Part shown: in pieces, positions 1 through 9,100 of the stretch
Layout of the letters: each line of letters begins with the position of its first letter
Position numbering within the stretch: the first letter of the stretch is position 1
Source: Deltaproteobacteria bacterium
Lineage (GTDB): Bacteria; Myxococcota_A; Polyangia; Polyangiales; Ga0077539
NCBI GenBank assembly: GCA_016218725.1
Contig: JACRDB010000148.1
Location: forward strand, 1-46,835
Direction: 5' to 3'
Length of the DNA stretch: 46,835 nucleotides
Position numbers and translations under genes: made by a program
Notes under the pieces: generated by a model
Databases searched by the model: none
The model's input: only the letters and a program-made list of their open reading frames with translations
Told to the model about the DNA's origin: nothing

Positions 1-378
1 GGAGTCGTTGAGGAGCTCCGCGGGGCGTTGGAGCTGCGAGCGTTCGCCGATCTCACCGCGGCCATGGTCGTTGTGGCCGACGCCGACCACCGCCACCGTG
101 GACTGCGACCATCCATCGTGGCAGCATTACCCGAAGAGGTCATCATGCACAGTCCCTTCCTCCAGGAGATTCGGGCCGAGGGCAAGGCCGAGGGCGAGGC
201 CAAAGGCAAGGCCGAGGCCCTGCTCGCGGTTCTCGCAGCCCGGGGTCTCGCCGCCACCGAGGCGCAGGCCGCGGCGGTGCTCGCGTGTCGCGACCTCGCC
301 CGCCTCGACGCGTGGCTCCGCGTCGTCGCCTCCGTCACCTCCGTGGACCAGCTCCTCGCCGCCCCCGCCGCAGCCTGA
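1..378 (+). CDS. C-terminal part of an Rpn/PD-(D/E)XK transposase-like protein (5' end outside window)
   Basis: The frame is open from base 1, so the N-terminus, where a nuclease domain would lie, is missing. The visible 125 residues end in a charged helical stretch of alternating EGKAEGEAKGKAE type, followed by a short alpha-helical tail rich in Ala and Leu. Such Lys/Glu/Ala helices followed by a small helical tail are typical of the C-termini of Rpn-family and related PD-(D/E)XK proteins. A second gene of the same general class follows at 654. A GC-rich hairpin about 50 bases past the stop could end transcription. The family assignment rests on the tail only, so function is tentative. Confidence 0.55.
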   Translation, partial: GVVEELRGALELRAFADLTAAMVVVADADHRHRGLRPSIVAALPEEVIMHSPFLQEIRAEGKAEGEAKGKAEALLAVLAARGLAATEAQAAAVLACRDLARLDAWLRVVASVTSVDQLLAAPAAA

Positions 379-428
379 GCGCGTCCGCCCCGGGACCACC
401 ACGTGAAGGATGCGCGTCCGCCCCGATG

Positions 429-450
429 CCGCACCGTCACCTCGGTGCGG
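429..450 (+). terminator. GC-rich hairpin downstream of the first gene
   Basis: An 8-bp perfect stem (CCGCACCG/CGGTGCGG) with a 6-base loop lies 51 bases after the stop at 378. There is no clear T-run, so intrinsic termination is only possible. The rest of 379-653 shows no convincing gene. Confidence 0.35.
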
Positions 451-653
451 GGCTCCGCCCGCGAGAGAGACTCCAAGGCGCTTCGCAGTGCCCACGGTAG
501 AGCGTACGGTGATGCCACGGGGCCACGGCTCATGCCTTCACGCTGCGCCTACCTGTGGGCAAGAGCCACGACGCTTCCATCCGCCAGAGATCGGTGGATT
601 CTCCGGTCGATTGCACGCAACCAGATCGACCGCGGAGGCGATACCCGCGGAGG

Positions 654-1442
654 ATGCGTACGCGCTTTGGCAGCCTCGCCAAGGACCTCTGGCGGGACAC
701 CCTGGGGGACGCGGGCAGGGTCTCCACGGAGGTGGAGGTCGCTGCCCCGCCGCAGCGAGCGGACACGACCTTCCTCCCCAACCCTGCGGGGCGGGCCCTG
801 CTCAAGGAGCGCGGCCTGCTGGGTCGCATCGCCCAGGCGGAGTGCATGCTGGAGGCCTTCCACGACACCCCGGACCCCGAGGAGGTTCGTGACTGCCACC
901 GCAAGTACCTCACCTGGCGTCGAACCCTCAGCGGAGCCGTGGACCCGGCGCTCTGGCTGGTGGTGGCCGGGGACCCGCGGGCGGCGCGAAAGGCGTTCCA
1001 TCTGCGGCGCCTGAGGGGTTGGCCCGACGGGGTCTACGCCGCCGCCGAGGGCTTTGGCCTCCGGCTCCTGTCCGTCTCCGCGCTCCCGGTCTCGCGGGAC
1101 ACGCTGGCCCTGCGCCTCTTTGGCCGTGGCTCGGTGCTCAAGACCGCGGCCCGGGAGCTGCTCGCCCTGCCCGAGGGCGCCTGGGAGTTGCGGCTCCTCC
1201 CGATGTTGTTACGTTGGCGGACGGAGATCCCGGAGCTGCCGACCCGCAGGACACCCGATGAGGAGGATTTCGTGAGCAACGCGCAGCAGATTCTCGATCA
1301 GTGGGAGCGCAGGGCCACGGACAGGGGCGTCGACAAGGGCATCGGCCCGTTGGTGCGGCTGTTCGAGCGGCGCCTCTCCCGGACCCTCACCACGGACGAG
1401 CACAAGGCGCTGCGGTCGAGGCATTGGCACCCTGGGCCCTGA
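654..1442 (+). CDS. Rpn/DUF4351-like protein, frameshifted at its C-terminus
   Basis: The reading frame of 262 codons starts at an ATG preceded by GGAGG-type sequence; the first residues (MRTRFGSLAKDLW) look like the start of the Rpn/DUF4351 proteins common in myxobacteria. The N-terminal part holds a TEVEV-type strand and an acidic residue expected of a degenerate PD-(D/E)XK core. The C-terminal part (ERRLSRTLTTDEHKALRSR) resembles the start of a DUF4351-like helical module. The frame then reads through an unlike peptide to TGA at 1442, while the expected continuation of the module is open in the next frame to 1518. Rpn proteins are linked to recombination and mobile-element biology; this copy is probably damaged or mis-sequenced. 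An alternative upstream GTG at 555 exists but the added residues look non-coding. Confidence 0.6.
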   Translation: MRTRFGSLAKDLWRDTLGDAGRVSTEVEVAAPPQRADTTFLPNPAGRALLKERGLLGRIAQAECMLEAFHDTPDPEEVRDCHRKYLTWRRTLSGAVDPALWLVVAGDPRAARKAFHLRRLRGWPDGVYAAAEGFGLRLLSVSALPVSRDTLALRLFGRGSVLKTAARELLALPEGAWELRLLPMLLRWRTEIPELPTRRTPDEEDFVSNAQQILDQWERRATDRGVDKGIGPLVRLFERRLSRTLTTDEHKALRSRHWHPGP

Positions 1443-1518
1443 GCGCCTCGGGGACGTGGTGCTCGACCTCTCCCCCACGGAGCTCGGCGCCTGGCTCGGT
1501 GATCCGCAGGCGCGGTGA
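1420..1518 (+). pseudogene. Out-of-frame C-terminal tail of the preceding DUF4351-like gene
   Basis: Reading from 1420 in the frame one base ahead of the gene at 654 gives a peptide beginning GIGTLGPERLGDVVLDLSP and ending GAWLGDPQAR before TGA at 1516-1518. This is the usual ending of DUF4351-type proteins. Joining it to the upstream frame near 1419 would give an intact protein of about 288 residues. It is therefore best read as the displaced 3' end of one gene. Confidence 0.6.
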
Positions 1519-1533
1519 TCGCCCCCGGCGCGC

Positions 1534-1923
1534 TCACTCGTCGTAGAAGAGCGGGTCCCGGTGGCGCACGAAGCGCTCGATGGCCTTGCGGTCGTCGTCG
1601 CTCAGGGTGACGAAGCGCACACCCACCCCGGGAGGCGTGTCGTCGCTGTGGGTGTTGGGGCGCTGCCAGCGCACCTCGGCCACCGTCTCGATGGGCTTCT
1701 CCACCCCGGGGAGCGTGAACTTCAGCGTGAGCTTCTCCCCGGGCCTATGCGCGTGGTACGTCGCCAGGAAGAGCCCCCCCTCGGAGATGTTCTCCGAGAA
1801 GCCCGTGAAGAAATTGTGCTCGCTCTCAAAGGTGACGTCGATCTCCGCGTCCACCCTCGGGGCGGTGCGAAGGTCCTCGGGGTTCTGGGGCGGCAGCGCA
1901 ACAGCGGCGGAGTTTCGGGACAT
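1534..1923 (-). CDS. PilZ domain protein (c-di-GMP receptor type)
   Basis: A 129-residue single-domain protein. It carries the two PilZ signatures for cyclic di-GMP binding: an RxxxR motif at residues 19-23 (RTAPR) and an N/DxSxxG motif at 45-50 (NISEGG), followed by the beta-barrel pattern and a ...GVGVRF strand near residue 100. Short stand-alone PilZ proteins of this kind are abundant in Myxococcota and often act in motility or polysaccharide control. The start is an ATG with a strong AGGAGG four bases upstream. It lies 61 bases downstream of tatD on the same strand and may be read from the metG-HEAT-tatD run or from its own promoter. Both signature motifs are intact, so ligand binding is likely, but the output partner is unknown. 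Confidence 0.88.
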   Translation of the reverse strand: MSRNSAAVALPPQNPEDLRTAPRVDAEIDVTFESEHNFFTGFSENISEGGLFLATYHAHRPGEKLTLKFTLPGVEKPIETVAEVRWQRPNTHSDDTPPGVGVRFVTLSDDDRKAIERFVRHRDPLFYDE

Positions 1924-1984
1924 GGGACCTCCTGCGGTCTGTCCCTAGTACGGCGCAGCCTCGGCCGGACTTGAGCCCCGGGGC

Positions 1985-2770
1985 TCACCCCAGCCCGAAG
2001 CGCCGGATCGCGTTGGCGCTCGTCCTCGCCCGGAGCACCTCCACCGGCACCCCCAGGGTCTCCGCCAGGGAGCGCGCCGTGTGGGTCAGGTACGCCGGTT
2101 CGTTCACCTTGCCCCGGAAGGGCAGCGGCGCCAGGTACGGCGCGTCCGTCTCGATCAAGAGCCGCTCCGGCGGCACCAGCCGCGCCACCGCCCGCAGCGC
2201 GTCGGCCTTCTTGAAGGTCACGATCCCCGAGAACGACACGTCAAAGTCCAGGTCCAGCGCCCCTCGCGCAAAGCCGAGGTCCTCGGAGAAGCAGTGGATC
2301 ACCCCGCCCACGTCCCGCGCCCCCTCCTCCCGCAGGATCGCCAGCGTGTCCTCCGGCGCGCTCCGGGTGTGGATCACCAACGGCAGACGCACCTCCCGCG
2401 CCAGCCCCACGAAGCGCCGGAACACCTCCCGCTGCACCGCCGGCTCCGAGTGGTTATAGTGGTAGTCAAGCCCCACCTCCCCTACCGCCACCACACACCT
2501 CTCCCTACAGAGTGTGCGCAGGTCGTCCAGGGCCTCCGGGGTGGCCAGCTTCGCATCGTGGGGGTGGACCCCGACGGTGGCGCGCACGTCGGGGTTCGCC
2601 CGGGCCAGCGCGATCGCGCTCCGGGCGCTCTCGGTCCCCTTGCCGCTCCCGATGGAGACAAACCACACGATCCCCTCGGCGCGCCCTCGGGCGAGCACCG
2701 CCTCGGGGTCCGGGGCGTAGTCCAGGTGGCAGTGGGAGTCCACCAGCGGGCCCAATGGGTGCGCGGTCAC
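1985..2770 (-). CDS. tatD: TatD family metal-dependent hydrolase / DNase
   Basis: A 261-residue TIM-barrel hydrolase of the TatD family. The metal-binding pattern is complete: HxH in VDSHCHLDY (residues 13 and 15), Glu in GEVGLDYHY, His in VIHTR, His in VIHCFS and Asp in IETDAPYL. Family members act as 3'-5' exonucleases or D-aminoacyl-tRNA-associated hydrolases and are often encoded beside metG, as here. The GTG start overlaps the stop of the upstream HEAT gene (GTGA), which suggests coupled translation; longer readings upstream run inside that gene. The length matches the family norm of about 260 residues. The assignment is firm, the exact substrate less so. Confidence 0.92.
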   Translation of the reverse strand: MTAHPLGPLVDSHCHLDYAPDPEAVLARGRAEGIVWFVSIGSGKGTESARSAIALARANPDVRATVGVHPHDAKLATPEALDDLRTLCRERCVVAVGEVGLDYHYNHSEPAVQREVFRRFVGLAREVRLPLVIHTRSAPEDTLAILREEGARDVGGVIHCFSEDLGFARGALDLDFDVSFSGIVTFKKADALRAVARLVPPERLLIETDAPYLAPLPFRGKVNEPAYLTHTARSLAETLGVPVEVLRARTSANAIRRFGLG

Positions 2771-3927
2771 GAGCCCTCCTCCTCGCAGGAGAGCCCCGCG
2801 GCGGCGCGGCGGGCCGCCACCCGGAGCTCTTCGTCTTCCGTGTCCACCGAGAGCCGCAGGAGCGCCTCCCGGGCCCGGCGCCCTCCCAGGGACCCGAGGG
2901 CCTCCACCGCGGCGAAGACCTCCTCGGTGCTCCCCGCGAGGAGTCCAAGGAGCGGCTCCAGGGCCTCGGTGTAGCGCGCCAGACGCGCCATCTTCGCGGC
3001 CTCCACCCGCCGGGCGGGCCACGGTGACCGGAGCTGCGCCAGGAGCTCCTGGCAGGCCCTCGCGTCCCCCAGGCGGCAAAGCGCCACCCGGGCGTGGAGG
3101 CGCCGAGGCGAGGGCAGGAGCCTCCACGCCACGGCCCCGAGGGCCGCCCGGGCCTCGGTCTGGTAGCGCTCCGGCGCCAGGGCCAGGCCGTTGAGCACCG
3201 CCAGGGTGACCTCCTCGGCGTCGTCTCCCACGATCCTCCGGGTGCCCCTCACCGCCGCCAGGAGCACCGGCGTGGCCGTGGCGTCGCCCAGCCTCGCCAG
3301 CGACGCCGCCGCGCAGACGGCCACCCGGTCGTCCAGGTCGTCAAGCCTCCTCGCCAGGGCCTCGCGCACCCGTCGGTGGGTGGCCTCGTCCCAGCTGTGG
3401 GTGGGCGTCGCCCGGGGCCTCTCGGGGTCCCCTCCCAGGAGCTGCCCGGCCAGGAGCGCCGCCTCCGAGGCGATCCACCGGTCGGGGCTCTCCAGCGCCG
3501 ACAGCGCCGCCCCGAGGCCCTCCTCCGGCGCGCACACCGCCAGCGCCAGGAGGGCCTGGTAGCGCACCTCCGCGTGGGGGTGCTCCAGCCCCGCGCGGAG
3601 CACCTCCAGGGCCCGAGGCCCCCCGAGGGACGCCACGGCCACGGTGGCCTCCTGGCGCACCCGGGGGTCCTCGTCGTCAAAGCACCGGGCCAGGGCCTCC
3701 AGGTGCTCGCCGTCCCGAAGGATCCCGAGGGAGGTCACCGCCGCCGCGCGCACCACCGAGGCGCTGTCTTCCAACAACGGTCGGAGCGCCCCGAGGGCCC
3801 ACGGGGCGTCGTCTCCGTCCACGAAGCCCAGGTCCGTGGCCGCCGCGGCGCGCACCTCGGGCTTGTCGCTCTCGACATCCCGGAGCGCCGCCTCCAGGGT
3901 GCGTCGCAGCGGCGGGAGGCCGAACAT
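2767..3927 (-). CDS. HEAT-repeat protein
   Basis: A 386-residue all-helical protein built of about ten HEAT/PBS-lyase-type repeats. Repeats of roughly 30 residues follow the pattern D..VR..A...LG, for example SASVVRAAAVTSLGIL, DPRVRQEATVAVASLG and HAEVRYQALLALAV. No signal peptide or membrane segment is visible, so it is probably a cytoplasmic scaffold or binding protein. It sits between metG (three bases apart) and tatD (GTGA overlap), so the three genes are almost certainly one operon. Its partner is unknown; a protein-protein interaction role is inferred from the fold only. Confidence 0.85.
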   Translation of the reverse strand: MFGLPPLRRTLEAALRDVESDKPEVRAAAATDLGFVDGDDAPWALGALRPLLEDSASVVRAAAVTSLGILRDGEHLEALARCFDDEDPRVRQEATVAVASLGGPRALEVLRAGLEHPHAEVRYQALLALAVCAPEEGLGAALSALESPDRWIASEAALLAGQLLGGDPERPRATPTHSWDEATHRRVREALARRLDDLDDRVAVCAAASLARLGDATATPVLLAAVRGTRRIVGDDAEEVTLAVLNGLALAPERYQTEARAALGAVAWRLLPSPRRLHARVALCRLGDARACQELLAQLRSPWPARRVEAAKMARLARYTEALEPLLGLLAGSTEEVFAAVEALGSLGGRRAREALLRLSVDTEDEELRVAARRAAAGLSCEEEGS

Positions 3928-3930
3928 CGG

Positions 3931-5943
3931 TCACTTCACCCGCGTCCCCGGGGGGAGGTCCCTCTCCAGCGTGACCACCGAGAGGGCCTCCTTGGGGCCA
4001 CACGCCAGGAGCATCCCGTGGGACACCAGCCCCTTGCCGAAGTCCCTCGGGGCGAGGTTCACCACCAGCACGAGCTGCTTGCCCACCAGCGCCTCCGGGG
4101 CGTAGCTCTGCGCGATCCCCGCGATGATCGTCCGGGGAGCCTCCTCGCCAAGGTCCACGGTGAGCCTCAGGAGCTGGTCCTTCTTCGGGATGCGTTCGGC
4201 CTGGAGCACCCGCCCGGCGCGCAGGTCCACCCGCGCAAAATCGTCGTAGGTGATGACCCCTTCAGGGTTTTTCACCTCGAGCTTCGGCGCCGTGTTCACC
4301 TCCGAGGGCTTCACCTCCGAGGACTTCTCGACCTGGGCCTCGACGCCCAGCTCCTTGAGGAGCGACGCCTCGGTGAGCTTGTCATAGCGAGGGAACACCG
4401 GCTGCCCCGGGCTCAGCGCCGCGTGGGTGGCCAGGCCCCCCCAGGAGAGGGGCCAGTGGTCCATTTCTTCCCGGGGGCTCATGGGGTCCAGGCCGAGCTG
4501 GGCCCGGAGGGCGTCGCTGCGGGACGGGATCGCGGGCCACAGGAGCACCGCCACCGCGCGCACCAGCTCCAGCACATGGCGCAGCACCACCGCGAGGCGA
4601 TCCAGCTCGCCCTTCTTGGCCAGGGCCCAGGGGGCCTGGTCATCGAAGTACTTGTTCCCTGCGCGGGCCAGCTCCACGGTGTGCTCCAGCGCGCGGTGGG
4701 GGCACACGGCGTCCCAGGCGCGGGAGGCCTCGAGGCTCAGGGCCTCGGAGCGCGCGCGCAGGGCGCGTTCCGCGTCCGTCAGCCGCGCCTCGGGGGCCTC
4801 CGGGACCTTGCAGTCAAAGTGCTTCGCGAAGGGCAGGGCGCGGTTCAGGAGGTTCCCCACGGTCTCCGTGAGCTCCGAGCGGGCCCGCTGGATCACCGCC
4901 GGGAGGTTGAACTCCCCGTCCTGCCCGAGGGCCACCTCCCGGAGGAGGAAGTACCGCAGGGGGTCCGCCCCGAGGACCTCGGCGATGCGCACCGGGTCCC
5001 GGGTCCCGGGGGAGAGCGTCCCGGGCTCCCCGGACGGGGTCTTGCCGATCTTTCCCCCGCCCGAGGTGAGGAACCCATGGGACCAGATGGTCCTTGGGAG
5101 CTCCGCCTCGGTGAAGCCCGCGGACATGAGAAACGCAGGCCAGTACACCGCGTGGAAGCGCAGGATGTCCTTCCCCACGAACTGCACGTCCGGCGGCCAG
5201 AAGGCCTCGCGCAGGTCCGTGGGGGCGGTCTCCAGGGCCGTCAGGTAGTTGAACAGCGCGTCGAACCAGACATACATCACATGCTTCGGGTCCCCGGGCA
5301 CGGGCACGCCCCAGGAGAAGCTCGTGCGCGAGACCGACAGGTCCCTCAGGCCCCCCTCGACGAAGCTCACCACCTCGTTGAGCCTGCCCTCGGGGCGGAC
5401 GAACTCCGGCCTCCCGCGGTAGAGCGCCAGGAGCCGCTCCTGGTAGGCGCTCAACCGAAAGAAATACGACGGCTCCTCGAGCTCCTCCACGGGGCGCTTG
5501 TGAATCGGGCAGAGCCTGCCCTCGTCCAGGTCCTTCTCCGTCTTGTGCTCCTCGCAGGCCACGCAGTAGAGCCCCTTGTAGGTCCCGAGGTACAGGTCCC
5601 CGCGGGCCTCGCAGCGCTTCCAGTATTTCTGCACGGCCTCCCGGTGGGCGGCCTCGGTGGTGCGCAAAAACGCGTCGGGGCTCGCGTCCAGGGTCTTCCA
5701 GGCGTCCCGGAAGCGCTGGCTCATACGGTCTACAAAGGCCTGGGGGGTGATCCCCTGCTTGCGGGCCTCGCGCTCCATCTTGAGCCCGTGCTCGTCGGTG
5801 CCGGTAAGGAAATGTGTGCGATGCCCCCGGAGGCGGTGGTACCGGGCCAGGGCGTCGGCCACCAGGGTGGTGTATGCGTTGCCTACGTGGGGCGAGGCGT
5901 TGACGTAATAGATGGGCGTGGTGACGTAGAAGCGCTGGGGCAT
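3931..5943 (-). CDS. metG: Methionyl-tRNA synthetase with C-terminal tRNA-binding domain
   Basis: A 670-residue class-I synthetase that charges tRNA-Met. The HIGH motif appears as HVGN at residues 19-22, and the KMSKS loop as KIGKT near residue 297. A zinc knuckle is formed by C127, C130, C145 and H148 (LYCVACE ... LCPIH). The anticodon-binding helical domain follows, then a Lys/Glu linker, and the last 110 residues form an EMAPII/Trbp111-like OB fold (FARVDLRAGRVLQAERIP ... GMLLACG) used for tRNA binding and dimerisation. I chose the ATG at 5943 because a TACGGT hexamer lies seven bases upstream; the in-frame GTG at 5952 would overlap it. It heads the metG-HEAT-tatD operon. Confidence 0.96.
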   Translation of the reverse strand: MPQRFYVTTPIYYVNASPHVGNAYTTLVADALARYHRLRGHRTHFLTGTDEHGLKMEREARKQGITPQAFVDRMSQRFRDAWKTLDASPDAFLRTTEAAHREAVQKYWKRCEARGDLYLGTYKGLYCVACEEHKTEKDLDEGRLCPIHKRPVEELEEPSYFFRLSAYQERLLALYRGRPEFVRPEGRLNEVVSFVEGGLRDLSVSRTSFSWGVPVPGDPKHVMYVWFDALFNYLTALETAPTDLREAFWPPDVQFVGKDILRFHAVYWPAFLMSAGFTEAELPRTIWSHGFLTSGGGKIGKTPSGEPGTLSPGTRDPVRIAEVLGADPLRYFLLREVALGQDGEFNLPAVIQRARSELTETVGNLLNRALPFAKHFDCKVPEAPEARLTDAERALRARSEALSLEASRAWDAVCPHRALEHTVELARAGNKYFDDQAPWALAKKGELDRLAVVLRHVLELVRAVAVLLWPAIPSRSDALRAQLGLDPMSPREEMDHWPLSWGGLATHAALSPGQPVFPRYDKLTEASLLKELGVEAQVEKSSEVKPSEVNTAPKLEVKNPEGVITYDDFARVDLRAGRVLQAERIPKKDQLLRLTVDLGEEAPRTIIAGIAQSYAPEALVGKQLVLVVNLAPRDFGKGLVSHGMLLACGPKEALSVVTLERDLPPGTRVK

Positions 5944-5950
5944 GGCGGGC

Positions 5951-5956
5951 ACCGTA
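5951..5956 (-). promoter_or_regulatory. -10-like element of metG, leaderless arrangement
   Basis: Reading the minus strand, TACGGT is followed by seven bases (GCCCGCC) and the metG ATG. No Shine-Dalgarno sequence fits in this gap, so transcription would begin at or next to the start codon. Confidence 0.5.
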
Positions 5957-6185
5957 CGAGGGCGCCCGGAGGATGCGTCCTGGGCCCGGCCTTGTCCACC
6001 GTAGAGGATCCGCGCGGCGGGGCCCTGAGGGAGGTGCGATTGCGGAGGAGGGAGTGCACGTTCATGCGAACATGGCCCCGCCGCGCGGTCCTGAAGGTGT
6101 CAACGCGCCGGGGCCCGGGGCTCTTCCCGGGGCCGTGACGATTTCCGATTGCGCGCCGGGAGGTGGCCTCCGGGGCGCGGGCGTC

Positions 6186-6191
6186 TATACT
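6186..6191 (+). promoter_or_regulatory. -10-like TATACT before the S41 protease gene
   Basis: TATACT is close to the sigma-70 -10 consensus and lies eight bases before the ATG at 6200, with no ribosome-binding sequence between. The 5957-6185 stretch separating it from metG is a divergent promoter region with no gene that I can support. Confidence 0.55.
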
Positions 6192-6199
6192 GCACGGCG

Positions 6200-9100
6200 A
6201 TGCGAACGCGCTGGACCTCCGCCTGGAAGGCGGCCGTGGTGCTCTCGGCCTGCCTGTGTGCATTCTATGTGACCGTCTCCCGGCACGGGGGCCTCTTCGG
6301 GGTAGGGGGGGCCCGGGCGCTCCAGGCCCAGCCCCGGGGCGCGGCCCACACCCGGGACCCGAACTACGCCCTCGCGGACATGAGGGTCTTGCGGTACGTG
6401 CTCCTGGAGATCAACAACTCCTACGTGGACCCCACGCGGGTGCACCCGCGGGACATGCTCCTGAAGGGCCTGGACGCGATCCAGCGCAACGTGGCCCAGG
6501 TGCTGGTCCAGCACGAGGACAACAGCCCCACGGTCACCGTGCGCGTGGACACCCACGAGCGCACCTTCACCATCGGGGACGTGCGCGCGCCCTGGGACCT
6601 GGAGCCCCGCTGGCGGGAGATCTTCACCTTCCTCCAACAACACCTGCGGGACTCCGACGTGGACCTGCGGGACGTGGAGTACATCGCCACCAACGGGATG
6701 TTGCACACCCTGGACCCGCACTCCGTGGCGCTCAACCCCGAGCAGTTCCACGAGATGCAGATCCAGACCGGGGGGCACTTCGGCGGCCTGGGGATTGTCA
6801 TTTCCATCCGGGACGGGCTCCTGACGATCATGAACCCCATGGCGGGCACGCCCGCCGAGCAGGCGGGGCTGCGGCGCTACGACCGCATCGTGAAGATCGG
6901 CGAGGAGAGCACCACGAACATGTCCCTCACGGAGGCCGTCAACCGGCTCCGCGGGCGGGAGAACACGCCGGTGTCCATCTGGGTGACCCGCGCGGGGGCC
7001 GGGGGCTGGGTGCAGCCCCGGCGCTTTGACCTGGTGCGGGCGGTGATCAACGTCCGGAGCGTGGAGCACCGGCTCCTGTCCAACAACATCGGCTGGGTGC
7101 GGATCAAGAGCTTCAGCGAGACCACCGGGCGCGAGCTCACCCGGGCCGTGGCCGAGATGCGCCGCCAGGGCATGAGGGGCCTGGTCATGGACCTGCGCAA
7201 CAACCCCGGCGGGCTCCTGGAGCAGGCCGTGGAGGTGGCGGACCTGTTCCTTTCGAGCGGGGTGATCGTGGTGACCGCGGGCAACCGCAGCGAGGGCCGC
7301 GAGGAGCGCGAGGCCCGCGCGGAGGACACGGAGCCCGACTACCCCATGGCCGTGCTGGTGGACGGCGCCAGCGCCAGCGCCAGCGAGATCGTGGCCGGCG
7401 CGCTCAAGAACAACAACCGCGCGATCATCATCGGGCAGACGTCCTTCGGCAAGGGCAGCGTGCAGACCGTCAGGAGCCTGCCCGACGGGGGCGCGCTCAA
7501 GATCACCATCGCGCAGTACCTCACCCCGGGGGACGTCTCCATCCAGGGCACCGGGATCACCCCGGACATCGAGCTCGACCCGATGACCGCGGACGCCCTG
7601 GACATGGACCTGGACGCCGATCGCATCTACCCCCGCGAGGCGGACCTCTCGGCGCACCTCACCAACACCCGCGCCCGCGCCGACCAGCGCGCCTCGGAGG
7701 TGCTCCAGTTCTATTTCCCCGCGGACGAGCGCGAGCAGCTCCGGCTGCGCGGCGCCGACGACCTCTCGGACGACGGCTACCGCGAGGATTTCCCCATTCG
7801 CTTCGCGCGGGACCTGGTGGCCGCCGCGCCCCGCCCCGGGCGCCGCGAGGAGCTTCAGGACGCCCGGCCCCTGATCGACCGCACCCGCGCCGAGCAGGTG
7901 GCCCTGGTGGCCCGCGCCCTCCAGCCCCTGCGCATCAACTGGGAGGAGGGCCCCGACGGGGGCGCCCCGAACCTCCAGGTGGAGACCTCGCTCTCGCGCC
8001 CGGACGGGGTGGCGGTGCCCGGGCAGCCCCTGGACCTCACGGTGAGGGTCACCAACCGCGGGACCACGCCCGTCTTCCGCCTCCGGGCCACCACCAAGAG
8101 CGACAACCCGCTCTTCCAGAACCGCGAGCTGGTCTTCGGCCGCGTGGACCCGGGCGAGACCCGGAGCTGGACCACGCCCCTCGGGATCTGCGAGTACGAG
8201 GGCTACCGCCCCGGGAGCTCCTCGCTGCCGGCGCCCGGCACGCGCAAGGTGTGCCTGGTGCCGCTGCCGTCACTCTCGCGCACGGACGGGATCCGGCTGG
8301 AGTGGTCCGAGCTGCACAACCGCAGGCCCGCCAACGTAGACCCCACGCGGGTGAGCGTCCGCGGCCTGGAGCGGCCGGTGTTCGCCTACGGCTGGCAGGT
8401 GGCCGAGCAGCACCGCGCGGGCAGCGGGAACGGCGACGGGCGCGTGCAGCGCGGCGAGCAGCTCGCCATGTACCTCACCATCCGAAACGTCGGCCGGGGG
8501 CGGAGCTACAGCACCCGCGCCAACCTCCGGAACCTCTCCGGCGAGGGCGTGCTCCTGCATGACGCGCGCTTCACCATTGACAACCTCGAGCCCGGCCAGG
8601 AGCGCCGCGTGGCCTTTACCTTTGACGTCGGCCAGGGCTACCGCGAGCGGGACGTGCGGCTGGAGTTCGCCATTCAAGACGAGGACCTGCGCGAGGCCGC
8701 CACGCAGAAGGTACGGATCCCCATCGAGGCCGCCGCCCCCGCGGTGGCGTCCGCCAGCGGGACCCTGGCGCCCGTCGGGCCCCTGGAGCTGCGCGAGAGC
8801 GCCTCGCCCACGGCCCGGGTGATCGCCCGGGCGGAGGCCACGGCGCTCTTCCCGATCACCGCCCAGAGCGGCGAGTGGGTGCGGCTGGACCTGGGCGGCG
8901 GGCGCCCGGGCTGGGCCCTGCGCTCCGCCGGGGGACCGCCCCACGCGGGCCGCGCGCTCTTCGCCCCGGCGATGCACAACTCCCCGCCCATGATCGAGTC
9001 CGACGGGGCCGCCACCCTCGCCGTGCGGGGGCCGAGCTTTGTCCTCCACGGCACCAGCTCCGACGAGAACCGCGTGCTGGACCTGTACATCTTCGCGGGG

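Noticed and set aside
3094..6138. A 1014-codon open frame antisense to metG and the HEAT gene
   Set aside because: It is the mirror of well-supported genes and its translation shows no recognisable pattern.
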